DNA of 64,000 bases from contig NZ_VDFU01000006.1 of the NCBI RefSeq assembly GCF_006152115.1, positions 124,001-188,000 on the forward strand, written 5' to 3'. The stretch comes from Rubellimicrobium rubrum. Its GTDB lineage: Bacteria; Pseudomonadota; Alphaproteobacteria; Rhodobacterales; Rhodobacteraceae. Of the stretch, positions 9,048 to 17,455 are shown piece after piece (positions within the stretch are counted from its first letter, which is position 1; each line of letters begins with the position of its first letter). The notes under the pieces were generated by a model that saw nothing but the letters and a program-made list of their open reading frames with translations, did not search any database and had not been told where the DNA came from. The translations under genes and the position numbers were made by a program.

Positions 9048-9416
9048 TCAACCGTTGGCTTGACGGATCTCTTCGGCCTTGGCCTTGTCATATGCAACGC
9101 CCTTCTGATCGAGAAGAGTGTCCAGTTCGCCAGAAAGCGTCATTTCGGTGATGATGTCGCAACCGCCGACGAACTCTCCCTTGACGTAAAGCTGCGGGAT
9201 CGTCGGCCAGTCCGAAAAGTCCTTGATGCCCTGACGAAGCTCCGGGTCAGCCAAGACATTCACGTCCTGAAACTCGACGCCCATGTAGTTGAGGACGCCC
9301 GCCACGCGGGACGAGAAGCCGCATTGCGGCATGCTCTTGGTGCCCTTCATGAAGAGCACGACATCGTTCGACTGAACGGTTTCACGGATCTGGTCCAGTG
9401 CGGTCGTCGTAGTCAT
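9048..9416 (-). CDS. grxD: Monothiol glutaredoxin (Grx4/GrxD type)
   Basis: A 122-residue CGFS-type glutaredoxin with the active cysteine C32 in PQCGFSSR. The glutathione-binding [17 protein letters not shown] block lies further on. Such proteins carry and transfer [2Fe-2S] clusters and pair with BolA proteins. The bolA-like gene lies immediately upstream on the same strand (9542-9784), so the two probably form a functional pair. About 125 bases separate them, so they may have separate promoters. Confidence 0.95.
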   Translation of the reverse strand: MTTTTALDQIRETVQSNDVVLFMKGTKSMPQCGFSSRVAGVLNYMGVEFQDVNVLADPELRQGIKDFSDWPTIPQLYVKGEFVGGCDIITEMTLSGELDTLLDQKGVAYDKAKAEEIRQANG

Positions 9417-9541
9417 CTCAGCGATCCTCTCGCTATCGTTTGTTTATCGAGATCCCAGGCACGGTTTGCAAGCTGATGCAGGCTGTGGAGAGAGCCAAGC
9501 CAAGTTCGGCGCATGTCATCAGCAGGGTGGCAGGCTCCTGA

Positions 9542-9784
9542 TCAATCCGGCGCCTTGGTCGTTAGCGCAAGCGCATGCAGTTCTCCGCTCGGCCCGTCCA
9601 TGCGACCCTTGAGCGCGGCATAGACGGCCCGTTGCTGCTGGACGCGGTTCATGCCGCGGAAGCTCTCGTCCACGACTTCGGCCGCATAATGGTTTCCGTC
9701 CCCTGCGAGGTCGGTGATGCTGATCCGCGCCTTGGGAAAGGCGGCGCGGATGAGCGTCTCGATGTCGTGGGCTTGCATGGCCAT
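9542..9784 (-). CDS. bolA: BolA family protein
   Basis: An 80-residue BolA-fold protein. It shows the family features ISITDLAGDGNHYAAEVVDESF and the helix with NRVQQQRAVYAALKG. BolA proteins bind monothiol glutaredoxins with a shared iron-sulfur cluster and take part in iron homeostasis. Location next to grxD fits this. The histidine in GDGNHY is at the position of the usual cluster ligand region. purL lies downstream-to-upstream on the same strand, about 60 bases away. Confidence 0.93.
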   Translation of the reverse strand: MAMQAHDIETLIRAAFPKARISITDLAGDGNHYAAEVVDESFRGMNRVQQQRAVYAALKGRMDGPSGELHALALTTKAPD

Positions 9785-9844
9785 CGGAGGGATCCTCGTG
9801 CGTTCGTTATAATGTAAGAAAGCGCCAGTGGACCCGCAAGTCAG

Positions 9845-12004
9845 CTAGACTACCGCGGCCTCAAAGGCAGTGCGCCACAAGGCCACCAGATCCAGCATGG
9901 AAGCATGCTCCTCTCCCAGGCGGAAAGACTCGCCATGGATGCGGCCGACCAGGACAGCCGGCACGCCGGCCTCTTGTGCCTTGGCGAGCACCCGGTCTGC
10001 ATCGTCGGGCCGGCACGCCAGAAGGTAGCGGGCCTGATCTTCTCCGAAGAGGGTGGGGAGGTCGGCCGCCTGCAACTCAACCCCGATCCCGGCGCTTTCG
10101 CCCATCTCAAAGGCTGCAAGCGCAAGACCGCCGTCCGCCAGGTCCGTGGCGGCTCGGATCAGAGTGCGGTTGGACAACACGAACTCCCCATGCTGCCGCT
10201 CCCTGGCGAGATCGACCGGCGGCGCGTCGCCTGCCTCGATGCCCAGTGCGGCAAGCAGCGCGGACTGGCCCAGATGTCCTCGCGTTTCTCCCACCAGCAC
10301 GAGCACGTCGCCGTCCTTGGCCGGCCCGCCGATGACCTCGTCCAAGGACTGCAGAAGGCCCACGCCTCCGATGGTCGGCGTAGGCAGGATCGCGCTGCCA
10401 TCTGTCTCGTTGTAGAGAGACACGTTGCCAGACACGATGGGGAAGTCGAGGGCGCGGCAGGCTTCACCGATGCCTTGGATCGCACCGACGAGTTGGCCCA
10501 TGATCTCAGGCTTTTCGGGGTTGCCGAAATTGAGGTTGTCCGTGGCAGCAAGCGGTCGCGCGCCAACGGCCACGAGGTTGCGCCAAGCTTCCGCGACAGC
10601 CTGCTTGCCGCCCTCAAACGGATTGGCCTTCACGTAGCGCGGCGTCACGTCCGAGGTGAAGGCCACGGCCTTGGCTGTCCCATGGACCCGAACGACGCCC
10701 GCGCCCATCCCGGGCCGCCGCACCGTATCGGCCCCGACCTGGCTGTCGTACTGTTCCCACACCCAACCTTTCCAGGCGTAGCTAGGGTCGGCGAGCAACG
10801 TCCTCAGCGCCTCGATTGCACTGATCGGAGGCGGCTCCGGTGCTTCGGCCGAGATGGGCGTAGACACCCAGGGCCGGTCGTACTCCGGTGCACTGGATGA
10901 AAGCTGCGACAACGGCAGATCCGCCTTGACCTCGTTGCCGAGCATGATGAGAAAACGGTCCTCGGGAATAGTCTCGCCCACAATGGCGAAGTCGAGGTCC
11001 CACTTCTCGAAGATCGCTCTCGCTTCGTCCTCCTTCTCGGGATTGAGCACCATGAGCATTCGCTCTTGGGACTCGGAGAGCATCATCTCGTAGGCGGTCA
11101 TATCCTTCTCGCGCACAGGTACGCGATCCAGGTCGAGCCGGATGCCCAAGCCCCCCTTGTCCCCCATCTCCACGGCTGAGCAGGTTAGTCCCGCCGCGCC
11201 CATGTCCTGGATCGAGATGACGGCTCCGGAGGCCATCAGCTCCATGCAGGCTTCCATGAGGCGCTTCTCGGTGAAGGGGTCGCCCACCTGCACGGTCGGG
11301 CGCTTCTCCTCGATGGTGTCGTCGAACTCGGCCGAGGCCATCGTCGCGCCGCCCACCCCGTCGCGCCCCGTCTTGGCCCCGAGATAGACCACCGGCATCC
11401 CTACGCCCGAGGCTGCCGAGTAGAAGATCGCATCCGTCCGGGCGAGCCCCGCCGCGAAAGCGTTCACGAGGCAATTGCCGTTGTAGGCTCGATGGAATCG
11501 CACCTCGCCGCCCACGGTGGGCACGCCAAAGGCGTTACCGTAGCCCCCCACGCCTTCCACGACGCCGGACAGCAGCCGCTTGGTCTTGGGGTGCGACGGC
11601 TCCCCGAAGCTCAGTGCGTTCATGGCAGCGATGGGCCGGGCGCCCATGGTGAAGACGTCCCGCAGGATGCCGCCCACGCCGGTCGCCGCGCCCTGGTAGG
11701 GCTCGATGTAGGAGGGGTGGTTGTGGCTTTCCATCTTGAAGACCAAGGCATCGCCGTCGCCCAGGTCCACGACGCCGGCGTTCTCGCCTGGGCCGCAGAT
11801 GACTTGGGGCCCGTTGGTATGCAGCGTCCGCAACCAGCGCTTGGACGACTTGTACGAGCAATGTTCATTCCACATGGCCGAGAAGATGCCAAGTTCGGTG
11901 AACGTGGGCAGGCGCCCGATAATGCCGATCAGCCGCTCGTATTCCTCGGGCTTGATGCCGTGAGCCGCGATGAGTTCAGGCGTGATCCCGGGTTCCGAGC
12001 GCAT
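9845..12004 (-). CDS. purL: Phosphoribosylformylglycinamidine synthase, large subunit
   Basis: The ATP-dependent amidotransferase large subunit of purine synthesis step 4, the form that works with separate PurQ and PurS. At 719 residues it is the small PurL type. [21 protein letters not shown] carries the conserved histidine region, and [26 protein letters not shown] the nucleotide-binding part. ATG at 12004 has GGAGG upstream. The longer frame to 12130 was rejected because it reads through a terminator hairpin. bolA and grxD lie downstream on the same strand. Confidence 0.96.
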   Translation of the reverse strand: MRSEPGITPELIAAHGIKPEEYERLIGIIGRLPTFTELGIFSAMWNEHCSYKSSKRWLRTLHTNGPQVICGPGENAGVVDLGDGDALVFKMESHNHPSYIEPYQGAATGVGGILRDVFTMGARPIAAMNALSFGEPSHPKTKRLLSGVVEGVGGYGNAFGVPTVGGEVRFHRAYNGNCLVNAFAAGLARTDAIFYSAASGVGMPVVYLGAKTGRDGVGGATMASAEFDDTIEEKRPTVQVGDPFTEKRLMEACMELMASGAVISIQDMGAAGLTCSAVEMGDKGGLGIRLDLDRVPVREKDMTAYEMMLSESQERMLMVLNPEKEDEARAIFEKWDLDFAIVGETIPEDRFLIMLGNEVKADLPLSQLSSSAPEYDRPWVSTPISAEAPEPPPISAIEALRTLLADPSYAWKGWVWEQYDSQVGADTVRRPGMGAGVVRVHGTAKAVAFTSDVTPRYVKANPFEGGKQAVAEAWRNLVAVGARPLAATDNLNFGNPEKPEIMGQLVGAIQGIGEACRALDFPIVSGNVSLYNETDGSAILPTPTIGGVGLLQSLDEVIGGPAKDGDVLVLVGETRGHLGQSALLAALGIEAGDAPPVDLARERQHGEFVLSNRTLIRAATDLADGGLALAAFEMGESAGIGVELQAADLPTLFGEDQARYLLACRPDDADRVLAKAQEAGVPAVLVGRIHGESFRLGEEHASMLDLVALWRTAFEAAVV

Positions 12005-12093
12005 GAGGGCCTCCGCTTTTGATGCTGACGGCCGTTTAGGATCTTGGGGCGTCCAGCGAAAGGGAGGCGTGCGGATTTGCTGTCGGGCGTCCC

Positions 12094-12121
12094 AAAAAAA
12101 AGCCGGGCTCAGAGGCCCGGC
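12094..12121 (-). terminator. Strong rho-independent terminator upstream of purL
   Basis: A GC-rich 7-base stem (12102-12108 and 12115-12121) is followed, on the minus strand, by eight T residues. It would stop leftward transcription coming from the LysR gene (or from a short RNA made between 12122 and 12270) before purL. On the plus strand no T-run follows. Confidence 0.85.
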
Positions 12122-12272
12122 GAAGTCCAACAGGGAGGTGAAAATGATGAACGCAAGACGCCATCATCTTCAGTTGCCCAATTAGGAGGCGTGCTGCTCT
12201 CTCACAAGTCGTATATGCCATACCCAGACGCAAACCTGACATGCAAGGATTGCATGACTCGCTCTCTGGTTG
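12122..12272. other. Intergenic stretch with possible small RNA or micro-ORFs
   Basis: This 150-base stretch ends in the strong minus-strand terminator at 12094-12121. On the minus strand it carries CACCTCCCTG (12131-12140 region), complementary to a Shine-Dalgarno sequence, just before the terminator stem. On the plus strand the same bases give an excellent ribosome-binding site before a 13-codon ORF (12144-12185). A second AGGAGG and a GTG-started 39-codon ORF with a CxxC pair follow. Whether it encodes a small RNA, peptides or neither cannot be decided by eye. Confidence 0.35.
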
Positions 12273-13172
12273 TTAGGCGGCGTCGCGGATCCGGCGACGA
12301 TGGGCTATGACTTCGTCCTGGACGAAGTCGCGGAACGCAGCGACCCGCTTGGACTGTCGAAGTTCCTCGGGGTAGGCGAGGAACACCGGAACCTCGCCGG
12401 ATTCGACATCGGGCAGGACGCGGACCAGCGTCGGGAAGTCTTCGGTGATGTAGTCCGGGATCACGCCGACTCCAAGGTCGTTGAGCGTGGCCTGAAGGAC
12501 GCCGAAGTAGTTGTTGATCGTCAGGAGGCTCTGTGGCTCGAAGCTGAGCAACTGTTCCGCGAGACTGGCCCCGGCGGTCACCTGGGCTGATGTGGGTCCC
12601 TGCGTGATGACGCGGTGCTGGGCGATGTCTTCCAGCTTTTCTAGTTTGGACGACCTTTCGAGATAGGTCCTGGAGGCGTAGAGGCCGATCCGGATCGCCA
12701 TCAGGCGTTTGCGGATCAGATCGGCTTGCGATGGCTCCTTCATGCGGATTGCCACATCGGCCTCGCGCATTGGGAGATCGAGAACCCGTTCCTCGAGCAT
12801 CAGGTGGATCTTGAGGTCGGGATAGCGCTCGTACAGCTTGGGCAGGCGTGGCGCGAGCCACAAGGTCCCGAAAGCGAGCGTGGTCGTGACCCGCAGTTCT
12901 CCGAACACCTCCTCCTCGCTGTCACGAATCCGCGCGGCTGCCGTCTCCAGGCGCTTGTTCATGGAGCGGGTGGCCTCGAACAGGAGTTCACCCTGTTCGG
13001 TGAGGATGAGGCCGCGCGCATGCCGGTGGAACAGGGTCGTGTTCAGGCTTTCCTCAAGCGCGCGGATCTGCCGGCTCACGGCGGACTGGCTCAGGTGGAG
13101 GCTGTCGCCGGCGTGTGTCAGGCTCCCGGCCGAGGCGACGGCATGGAATATCCGTAGCTTGTCCCAATCCAT
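12273..13172 (-). CDS. LysR-family transcriptional regulator
   Basis: A 299-residue full-length LysR protein. The N-terminal helix-turn-helix is clear (WDKLRIFHAVASAGSLTHAG, then LSQSAVSRQIRALEESL). The effector domain follows, with FGTLWLAPRLPKLYERYPDL. The divergently placed neighbour is murI, 296 bases away, and no metabolic gene adjoins it. The target is therefore unknown. A minus-strand terminator lies about 150 bases past its stop. Confidence 0.9.
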   Translation of the reverse strand: MDWDKLRIFHAVASAGSLTHAGDSLHLSQSAVSRQIRALEESLNTTLFHRHARGLILTEQGELLFEATRSMNKRLETAAARIRDSEEEVFGELRVTTTLAFGTLWLAPRLPKLYERYPDLKIHLMLEERVLDLPMREADVAIRMKEPSQADLIRKRLMAIRIGLYASRTYLERSSKLEKLEDIAQHRVITQGPTSAQVTAGASLAEQLLSFEPQSLLTINNYFGVLQATLNDLGVGVIPDYITEDFPTLVRVLPDVESGEVPVFLAYPEELRQSKRVAAFRDFVQDEVIAHRRRIRDAA

Positions 13173-13468
13173 GCATAATCCTCCCCGTCATCGCGAGCGC
13201 GGCGACATTAGCACGCAGCTATGAAGTTTGCGCTAAGGATGCAAAGGTGCCATGCGCTTTTTGCGCTTCACAGGGTGGTTCCGAGCACGAAGCTCCTTGA
13301 CGCGTCATCTCCGAATCAGTGGCCTCCAGCCCGATCGGGGCCGTGTGCATGGACCGGATGAGCGAGCGCCGATATGGATTCCCGCCCCGAAGACCCCTAT
13401 GACCCATCTCCATGGCCGGTCGCAGAAGCGGACGCGGGTCGAGGTCTTGATCCAAAGGGGCAGGCGCG
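13173..13468. other. Divergent promoter region between LysR gene and murI
   Basis: About 300 bases without a convincing gene. It must hold the promoters of both flanking genes. A 44-codon frame from ATG 13374 runs into murI in another frame; it has no good ribosome-binding site and was not called. No clear operator dyad was seen. Confidence 0.4.
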
Positions 13469-14281
13469 ATGGCAGTGGGTATCTTCGACAGTGGCCTGGG
13501 GGGGCTGACGGTCCTCGACGCGGTGGCGAAGCGATTGCCCGACGTGCCGCTGGCCTACTTCGGAGACAACGCCCACGCGCCCTACGGCGTCCGGGACGCC
13601 GATGACATCTTCCAGCTCACGACCGCTGCGACGGAGCGTCTGTTCCGGGCCGGCTGCGATCTCGTTATCCTGGCCTGCAACACCGCTTCGGCAGCCGCGC
13701 TGCGGCGGATGCAGGAGAGTTGGGTGCCCTCTGACAAGCGCGTCCTTGGCGTGTTCGTCCCCCTTATCGAAGCTTTGACCGAACGGCAGTGGGGCGACAA
13801 CTCTCCGCCCCGCGAGGTCTCGGTGAAGCATGTTGCGCTGTTCGCCACGCCAGCTACGGTCGCCTCGAGGGCGTTCCAACGCGAACTCGCGTTCCGTGCA
13901 ATCGGAGTGGACGTCGAAGCTCAAGCGTGCGGCGGCGTCGTGGATGCCATAGAAGAGGGCGACATGATCCTGGCCGAGGCGTTGGTGCGATCCCATGTGG
14001 ACGCGCTGCGGCGCAAGATGCCCAGCCCCGACGCCGCGGTCCTCGGCTGCACTCATTATCCTTTGATGGATAAGGTATTCCAGGATGCGCTGGGCCCCGA
14101 GGTCAAGGTGTTCAGCCAGGCAAACCTCGTGGCGGAAAGCCTTGCCGACTACCTCCGGCGCCATCCGGCCATGATCGGCCCAGGCCAAGAGTCCATGTTC
14201 CTGACCACCGGAAAACCCCGTCAAGTCTCTGATCGGGCCACCCAGTTCCTTCGCCGGCGAATCGAGTTCCAGGCCGCCTGA
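13469..14281 (+). CDS. murI: Glutamate racemase
   Basis: Interconverts L- and D-glutamate for peptidoglycan synthesis. The 270-residue length is typical. Catalytic features are D7 in FDSGLGG, C70 in ACNTAS, and C194 with H196 in LGCTHYP. The start is the ATG inside GGCGCGATGGCAGTG. It stands alone; the next gene on this strand is a DUF2171 gene 80 bases downstream. Confidence 0.96.
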   Translation: MAVGIFDSGLGGLTVLDAVAKRLPDVPLAYFGDNAHAPYGVRDADDIFQLTTAATERLFRAGCDLVILACNTASAAALRRMQESWVPSDKRVLGVFVPLIEALTERQWGDNSPPREVSVKHVALFATPATVASRAFQRELAFRAIGVDVEAQACGGVVDAIEEGDMILAEALVRSHVDALRRKMPSPDAAVLGCTHYPLMDKVFQDALGPEVKVFSQANLVAESLADYLRRHPAMIGPGQESMFLTTGKPRQVSDRATQFLRRRIEFQAA

Positions 14282-14362
14282 CGTGAAGTCGGGCACCAAA
14301 CGCCGTCGGTTCGCGTTGGCGCAGGCCGTCACAGGGGCGGCCGTAAACATGGAGATTCGTAC

Positions 14363-14626
14363 ATGGCGGATGCGAGCCAGATCAAGGAACATGCAGAGGT
14401 CATCGGGGCCGACGGCGTCCATATCGGGACCGTCGACAAGGTCGAGGGTGACAGGATCAAGCTGACCAAGAAGGACAGCGGCCAGGCTCATTCGGACCAC
14501 CACCACTTCATTCCCATGAGCCTTGTTGCTGAGGTTGAGGCGGGCGACGTCGTCAGGCTGTCGGCGAACGCCGCCGTGGCGGCCGAGATGTTCGAGGAAG
14601 AAGAGGACGGCACTGCCCTCGACTGA
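14363..14626 (+). CDS. DUF2171 domain protein
   Basis: An 87-residue acidic cytoplasmic protein. It matches the DUF2171 pattern: an N-terminal IKEHAEVIGADGVHIGTVDKVEGDRIKL strand set resembling a PRC-barrel, then HHHFIP and a short C-terminal helix. No enzymatic residues are apparent. The function of the family is not known to me. The gene lies between murI and argC and shares their strand. Confidence 0.8.
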   Translation: MADASQIKEHAEVIGADGVHIGTVDKVEGDRIKLTKKDSGQAHSDHHHFIPMSLVAEVEAGDVVRLSANAAVAAEMFEEEEDGTALD

Positions 14627-14726
14627 GCCTCAAGCCACCCCAAGCCTTGCAGGCCCGCGACACCCTGCGCCGTTGCGCGCGGGGTGAGCAAGTCGTACAC
14701 GGCCCGTGACTTGCAGGGGGATCCGC

Positions 14727-15752
14727 ATGACTGCCAACGTAGCTGTCCTTGGTGCTTCGGGCTACACGGGGGCAGAGCTCGTCCGGCTCATCGCGACGCA
14801 CCCGGCGATGCGCGTCGCCGCCCTGACGGCGGACCGCAAGGCCGGTCAGTCGATGGCGCAAGTGTTTCCCCATTTACGGCACCTGGCGCTCCCGCAGCTC
14901 ACCACGATAGATCAGGTGGATTTCGCGGCCATCGACGTGGCCTTCGTGGCCCTGCCTCATGGGCTAAGCCAGTCGCTCGTGAAGAGCCTGCCTTCGGACT
15001 TGAAGATCGTCGACCTCGGCGCCGACTTTCGGCTGACGCCAGAGGGCTACCAGAGTTGGTACGGCAACGAGCATGTCGCGCCCGAGCTTCAGGCCGAGGC
15101 GGTGTACGGGTTGACCGAGTTCTATCGTGACCGCATCCGTGGCGCCCGGCTCGTCGCTGGGACGGGGTGCAACGCCGCGACGGTGCAGTTCGCCCTGCGC
15201 CCGCTGATCGAGGCGGCCCTCATCGATTTGGACGACATCGTCTGCGACTTGAAGAACGGGGTCTCTGGGGCCGGACGCTCGCTGAAGGAGAACATGCTCT
15301 TTGCCGAGCGGTCTGAGGACGTCGCGGGCTATTCGCAGGGCGGCAAGCATCGCCATCTGGGCGAGTTCGATCAGGAGTTCACCAAGTTGGCCGGCCGTGA
15401 CGTCCGGATCCTGTTCACGCCGCATCTGGTGCCGGTGAACAGGGGTATCCTGGCCTCGTGCTATGTCAAGGGAGACCCGGCGGCGATCCATGCTGCATTG
15501 AGCGATCGATATGCGGACGAGCCCTTCTGCGTGGTCCTGCCGATGGGCGAGCTTCCAGCCATGTCACATGTCCAGGGGTCCAACTTCGTCCATCTGGGCG
15601 TCGCTGGCGACCGGGTGGCGGGACGCACGCTGGTCGTTTCAACTCTGGACAACCTGAACAAGGGCTCCTCTGGCCAGGCGTTGCAGAACGCCAACCTGAT
15701 GCTGGGCCTTGATGAAACCGCGGGCCTGCTGCTCGCCCCCATCTTCCCCTGA
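14727..15752 (+). CDS. argC: N-acetyl-gamma-glutamyl-phosphate reductase
   Basis: The third enzyme of arginine synthesis, reducing N-acetylglutamyl phosphate with NADPH. The protein has 341 residues. The N-terminal [13 protein letters not shown] is the dinucleotide-binding motif, and the catalytic cysteine is C148 in GTGCNAAT. ATG at 14727 follows AGGGGG at a good distance; an earlier in-frame start at 14706 adds seven residues and has poorer spacing. ccmE follows 10 bases later, so they may be co-transcribed. Confidence 0.96.
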   Translation: MTANVAVLGASGYTGAELVRLIATHPAMRVAALTADRKAGQSMAQVFPHLRHLALPQLTTIDQVDFAAIDVAFVALPHGLSQSLVKSLPSDLKIVDLGADFRLTPEGYQSWYGNEHVAPELQAEAVYGLTEFYRDRIRGARLVAGTGCNAATVQFALRPLIEAALIDLDDIVCDLKNGVSGAGRSLKENMLFAERSEDVAGYSQGGKHRHLGEFDQEFTKLAGRDVRILFTPHLVPVNRGILASCYVKGDPAAIHAALSDRYADEPFCVVLPMGELPAMSHVQGSNFVHLGVAGDRVAGRTLVVSTLDNLNKGSSGQALQNANLMLGLDETAGLLLAPIFP

Positions 15753-15762
15753 GGTTCCGGCC

Positions 15763-16239
15763 ATGATGCCCCTCAAGAAGAAGCGCCGCATCCAGGTCAT
15801 CGTGCTCGCGGCAGCGTCGCTCGCCCTGTCCACCGGTCTGATCGGCTATGCGATGCGTGACGGGATCAACTTCTTCCGCTCGCCTGCCCAGATCGTGGCC
15901 GAACCGCCGGGGCCGAACGAGGTTTTCCGGATCGGCGGCCTCGTTGAGGAAGACTCGGTCGTGCGCGGGCAAGGAGAGATGGTGACGTTCCGCGTGACGG
16001 ATGGCGGGGCCTCGATCCCAGTGACCTTCACGGGCATCCTCCCGGATCTCTTCGACGAAGGGCAGGGCATGGTGGGGCAGGGACGCTACGTTGACGGCGT
16101 TTTCGAGGCATCCGAAATCCTAGCCAAGCACGACGAAACCTACATGCCCAAGGAGGTCATCGACTCACTCAAGGAGCAAGGGGTCTACGTGGACCCGGAC
16201 GCGTCTGACGCAACGCACGACGCTCCAGTCACGAATTAA
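15763..16239 (+). CDS. ccmE: Cytochrome c maturation heme chaperone CcmE
   Basis: A 158-residue membrane-anchored periplasmic protein that binds heme covalently and hands it to the CcmF/CcmH ligase. A basic N-terminus with KKKRR is followed by one transmembrane helix (about 10-30). The beta-barrel domain follows. The heme-binding histidine is H123 in AKHDETYMP. Two adjacent ATGs (15763, 15766) could serve as start. Next on the strand come a phage-like lysis pair and then ccmF, which is an unusual interruption. Confidence 0.95.
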   Translation: MMPLKKKRRIQVIVLAAASLALSTGLIGYAMRDGINFFRSPAQIVAEPPGPNEVFRIGGLVEEDSVVRGQGEMVTFRVTDGGASIPVTFTGILPDLFDEGQGMVGQGRYVDGVFEASEILAKHDETYMPKEVIDSLKEQGVYVDPDASDATHDAPVTN

Positions 16240-16285
16240 CTCTCGTTCGGCATGCTGTCCCCAACATGTAAAATGGGGGCCAAGA

Positions 16286-16897
16286 ATGCCGACCGTCGAG
16301 CAGATCGCAAAGCAGATCGTTGTCCGCGAAGGGGGGTGGGTGAAGGATCCCGACGACCCTGGGGGGGCCACGAACCATGGCGTGACCCTCGCTACACTGA
16401 GGGGTCTCAGCTGGGATCTCGACGGCGACGGCGGGGTGTCGGAAAACGACCTCCGGCGACTTACGCCGGACCAGGCCGCTCGAATTTTCATCGAGCAGTA
16501 CTTTCTCGCGCCGCAAATTAACCGGCTGCCCGAGCCTTTGCGGGCTTCGGTCTTCGATATGCAGGTGAACGCGGGACTGCAAGCCACGAGGCTGCTACAG
16601 CAACTGCTGAACGACATGGGCTTCCCCTGCGCCGTCGATGGCGTGATCGGGCCCAAGACCATCGAGGCTGCCACGGCCGCCGCGCGCCTGGCCGGGCGCC
16701 ATCTGGTCGATGCGTATGGCATCGCTCGGCGCAATTATTACTATGCCTTGGCGGATCGGCGTCCGGCTTCGCGCAAGTATGTCCGGCGCAAGGACGGCGG
16801 AAAAGGTGGCTGGATCACCCGCGCGGAGGAGTTCATCTCCCCTCGGTTCCACCTGACCGAAACCCAACATCGCGAAAGGACGAGGAAATGGCGCTGA
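16286..16897 (+). CDS. GTA-type endolysin, glycoside hydrolase family 108 N-acetylmuramidase
   Basis: A 203-residue muramidase without a signal peptide, so it would need a holin to reach the cell wall. The family signature is at the N-terminus: E15 in REGGW, the probable catalytic acid, then DPDDPGGATNHGVT. A C-terminal peptidoglycan-binding-like part contains VDGVIGPKTIEAA. The next gene encodes a GTA-family holin and overlaps by 10 bases. In Rhodobacter capsulatus an endolysin/holin pair of this kind, encoded away from the capsid cluster, releases gene transfer agent particles. The same role is inferred here. No capsid genes are in the window. Confidence 0.85.
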   Translation: MPTVEQIAKQIVVREGGWVKDPDDPGGATNHGVTLATLRGLSWDLDGDGGVSENDLRRLTPDQAARIFIEQYFLAPQINRLPEPLRASVFDMQVNAGLQATRLLQQLLNDMGFPCAVDGVIGPKTIEAATAAARLAGRHLVDAYGIARRNYYYALADRRPASRKYVRRKDGGKGGWITRAEEFISPRFHLTETQHRERTRKWR

Positions 16898-17397
16898 CCA
16901 GCGTTCTGGCACGAGTGACCATGAGCCAGGTTCTCGACTTGGCGGATGCCATGCAGCGGCGGGCTCAAGAGGCAGGGCCGCCTCCCGGAGTCGATGCCCT
17001 CAAGCCTCGGTCCCGAGCGGCCTATGACAGGCTGATCGACGCTCTCAACCGGCTGCCTCGGCCTATGATGGTCTTGGGATCAATAGCCCTGATCGGTGCA
17101 GCACTGGTTGCGCCCGACTGGTTCGAACAGCGCATGGAGGCCCTGGCCCGCATGCCCGAGGGCCTGTGGTGGCTGCTCGGAGCCGTTCTGTCCTTGCATT
17201 TCGGATCGCGGTTCCAAGCTCATGCCCAAGATTTCCAGCGCGAGATGGTGGCCACGATAGCGACAACGGCGGCCGAGGCATCGCCAGCAATCATGGGACC
17301 CATTGCCTCACCCGGTCAGGACGCCGAGTTGATCGCATCAACGCTCGCCGTCGGCCCGAACTCCGCCTTAGAGGACTGGCGCGGCACGCATGCGTGA
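16888..17397 (+). CDS. Holin of the 3-TM GTA family
   Basis: A 169-residue protein matching the GTA_holin_3TM family in layout. A soluble N-terminus with KPRSRAAYDRLIDALNRLPRP leads to a first hydrophobic helix (MMVLGSIALIGAALVAPDW) and a second (LWWLLGAVLSLHFGSRFQAHAQDF). A variable cytoplasmic tail follows. Holins permeabilise the inner membrane so that the endolysin can act. It overlaps the endolysin gene by 10 bases, and ccmF starts 58 bases past its stop. Confidence 0.82.
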   Translation: MALTSVLARVTMSQVLDLADAMQRRAQEAGPPPGVDALKPRSRAAYDRLIDALNRLPRPMMVLGSIALIGAALVAPDWFEQRMEALARMPEGLWWLLGAVLSLHFGSRFQAHAQDFQREMVATIATTAAEASPAIMGPIASPGQDAELIASTLAVGPNSALEDWRGTHA

Positions 17398-17455
17398 CGA
17401 TCTGCCCCGGTTCGCCGTGCTTGGCGTGCCGGGGTCAGTGCAATATACCGGTTCC

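Noticed and set aside
13374-13508. 44-codon ORF just before murI
   Set aside because: No ribosome-binding site, its end overlaps murI in another frame, and no family was recognised.
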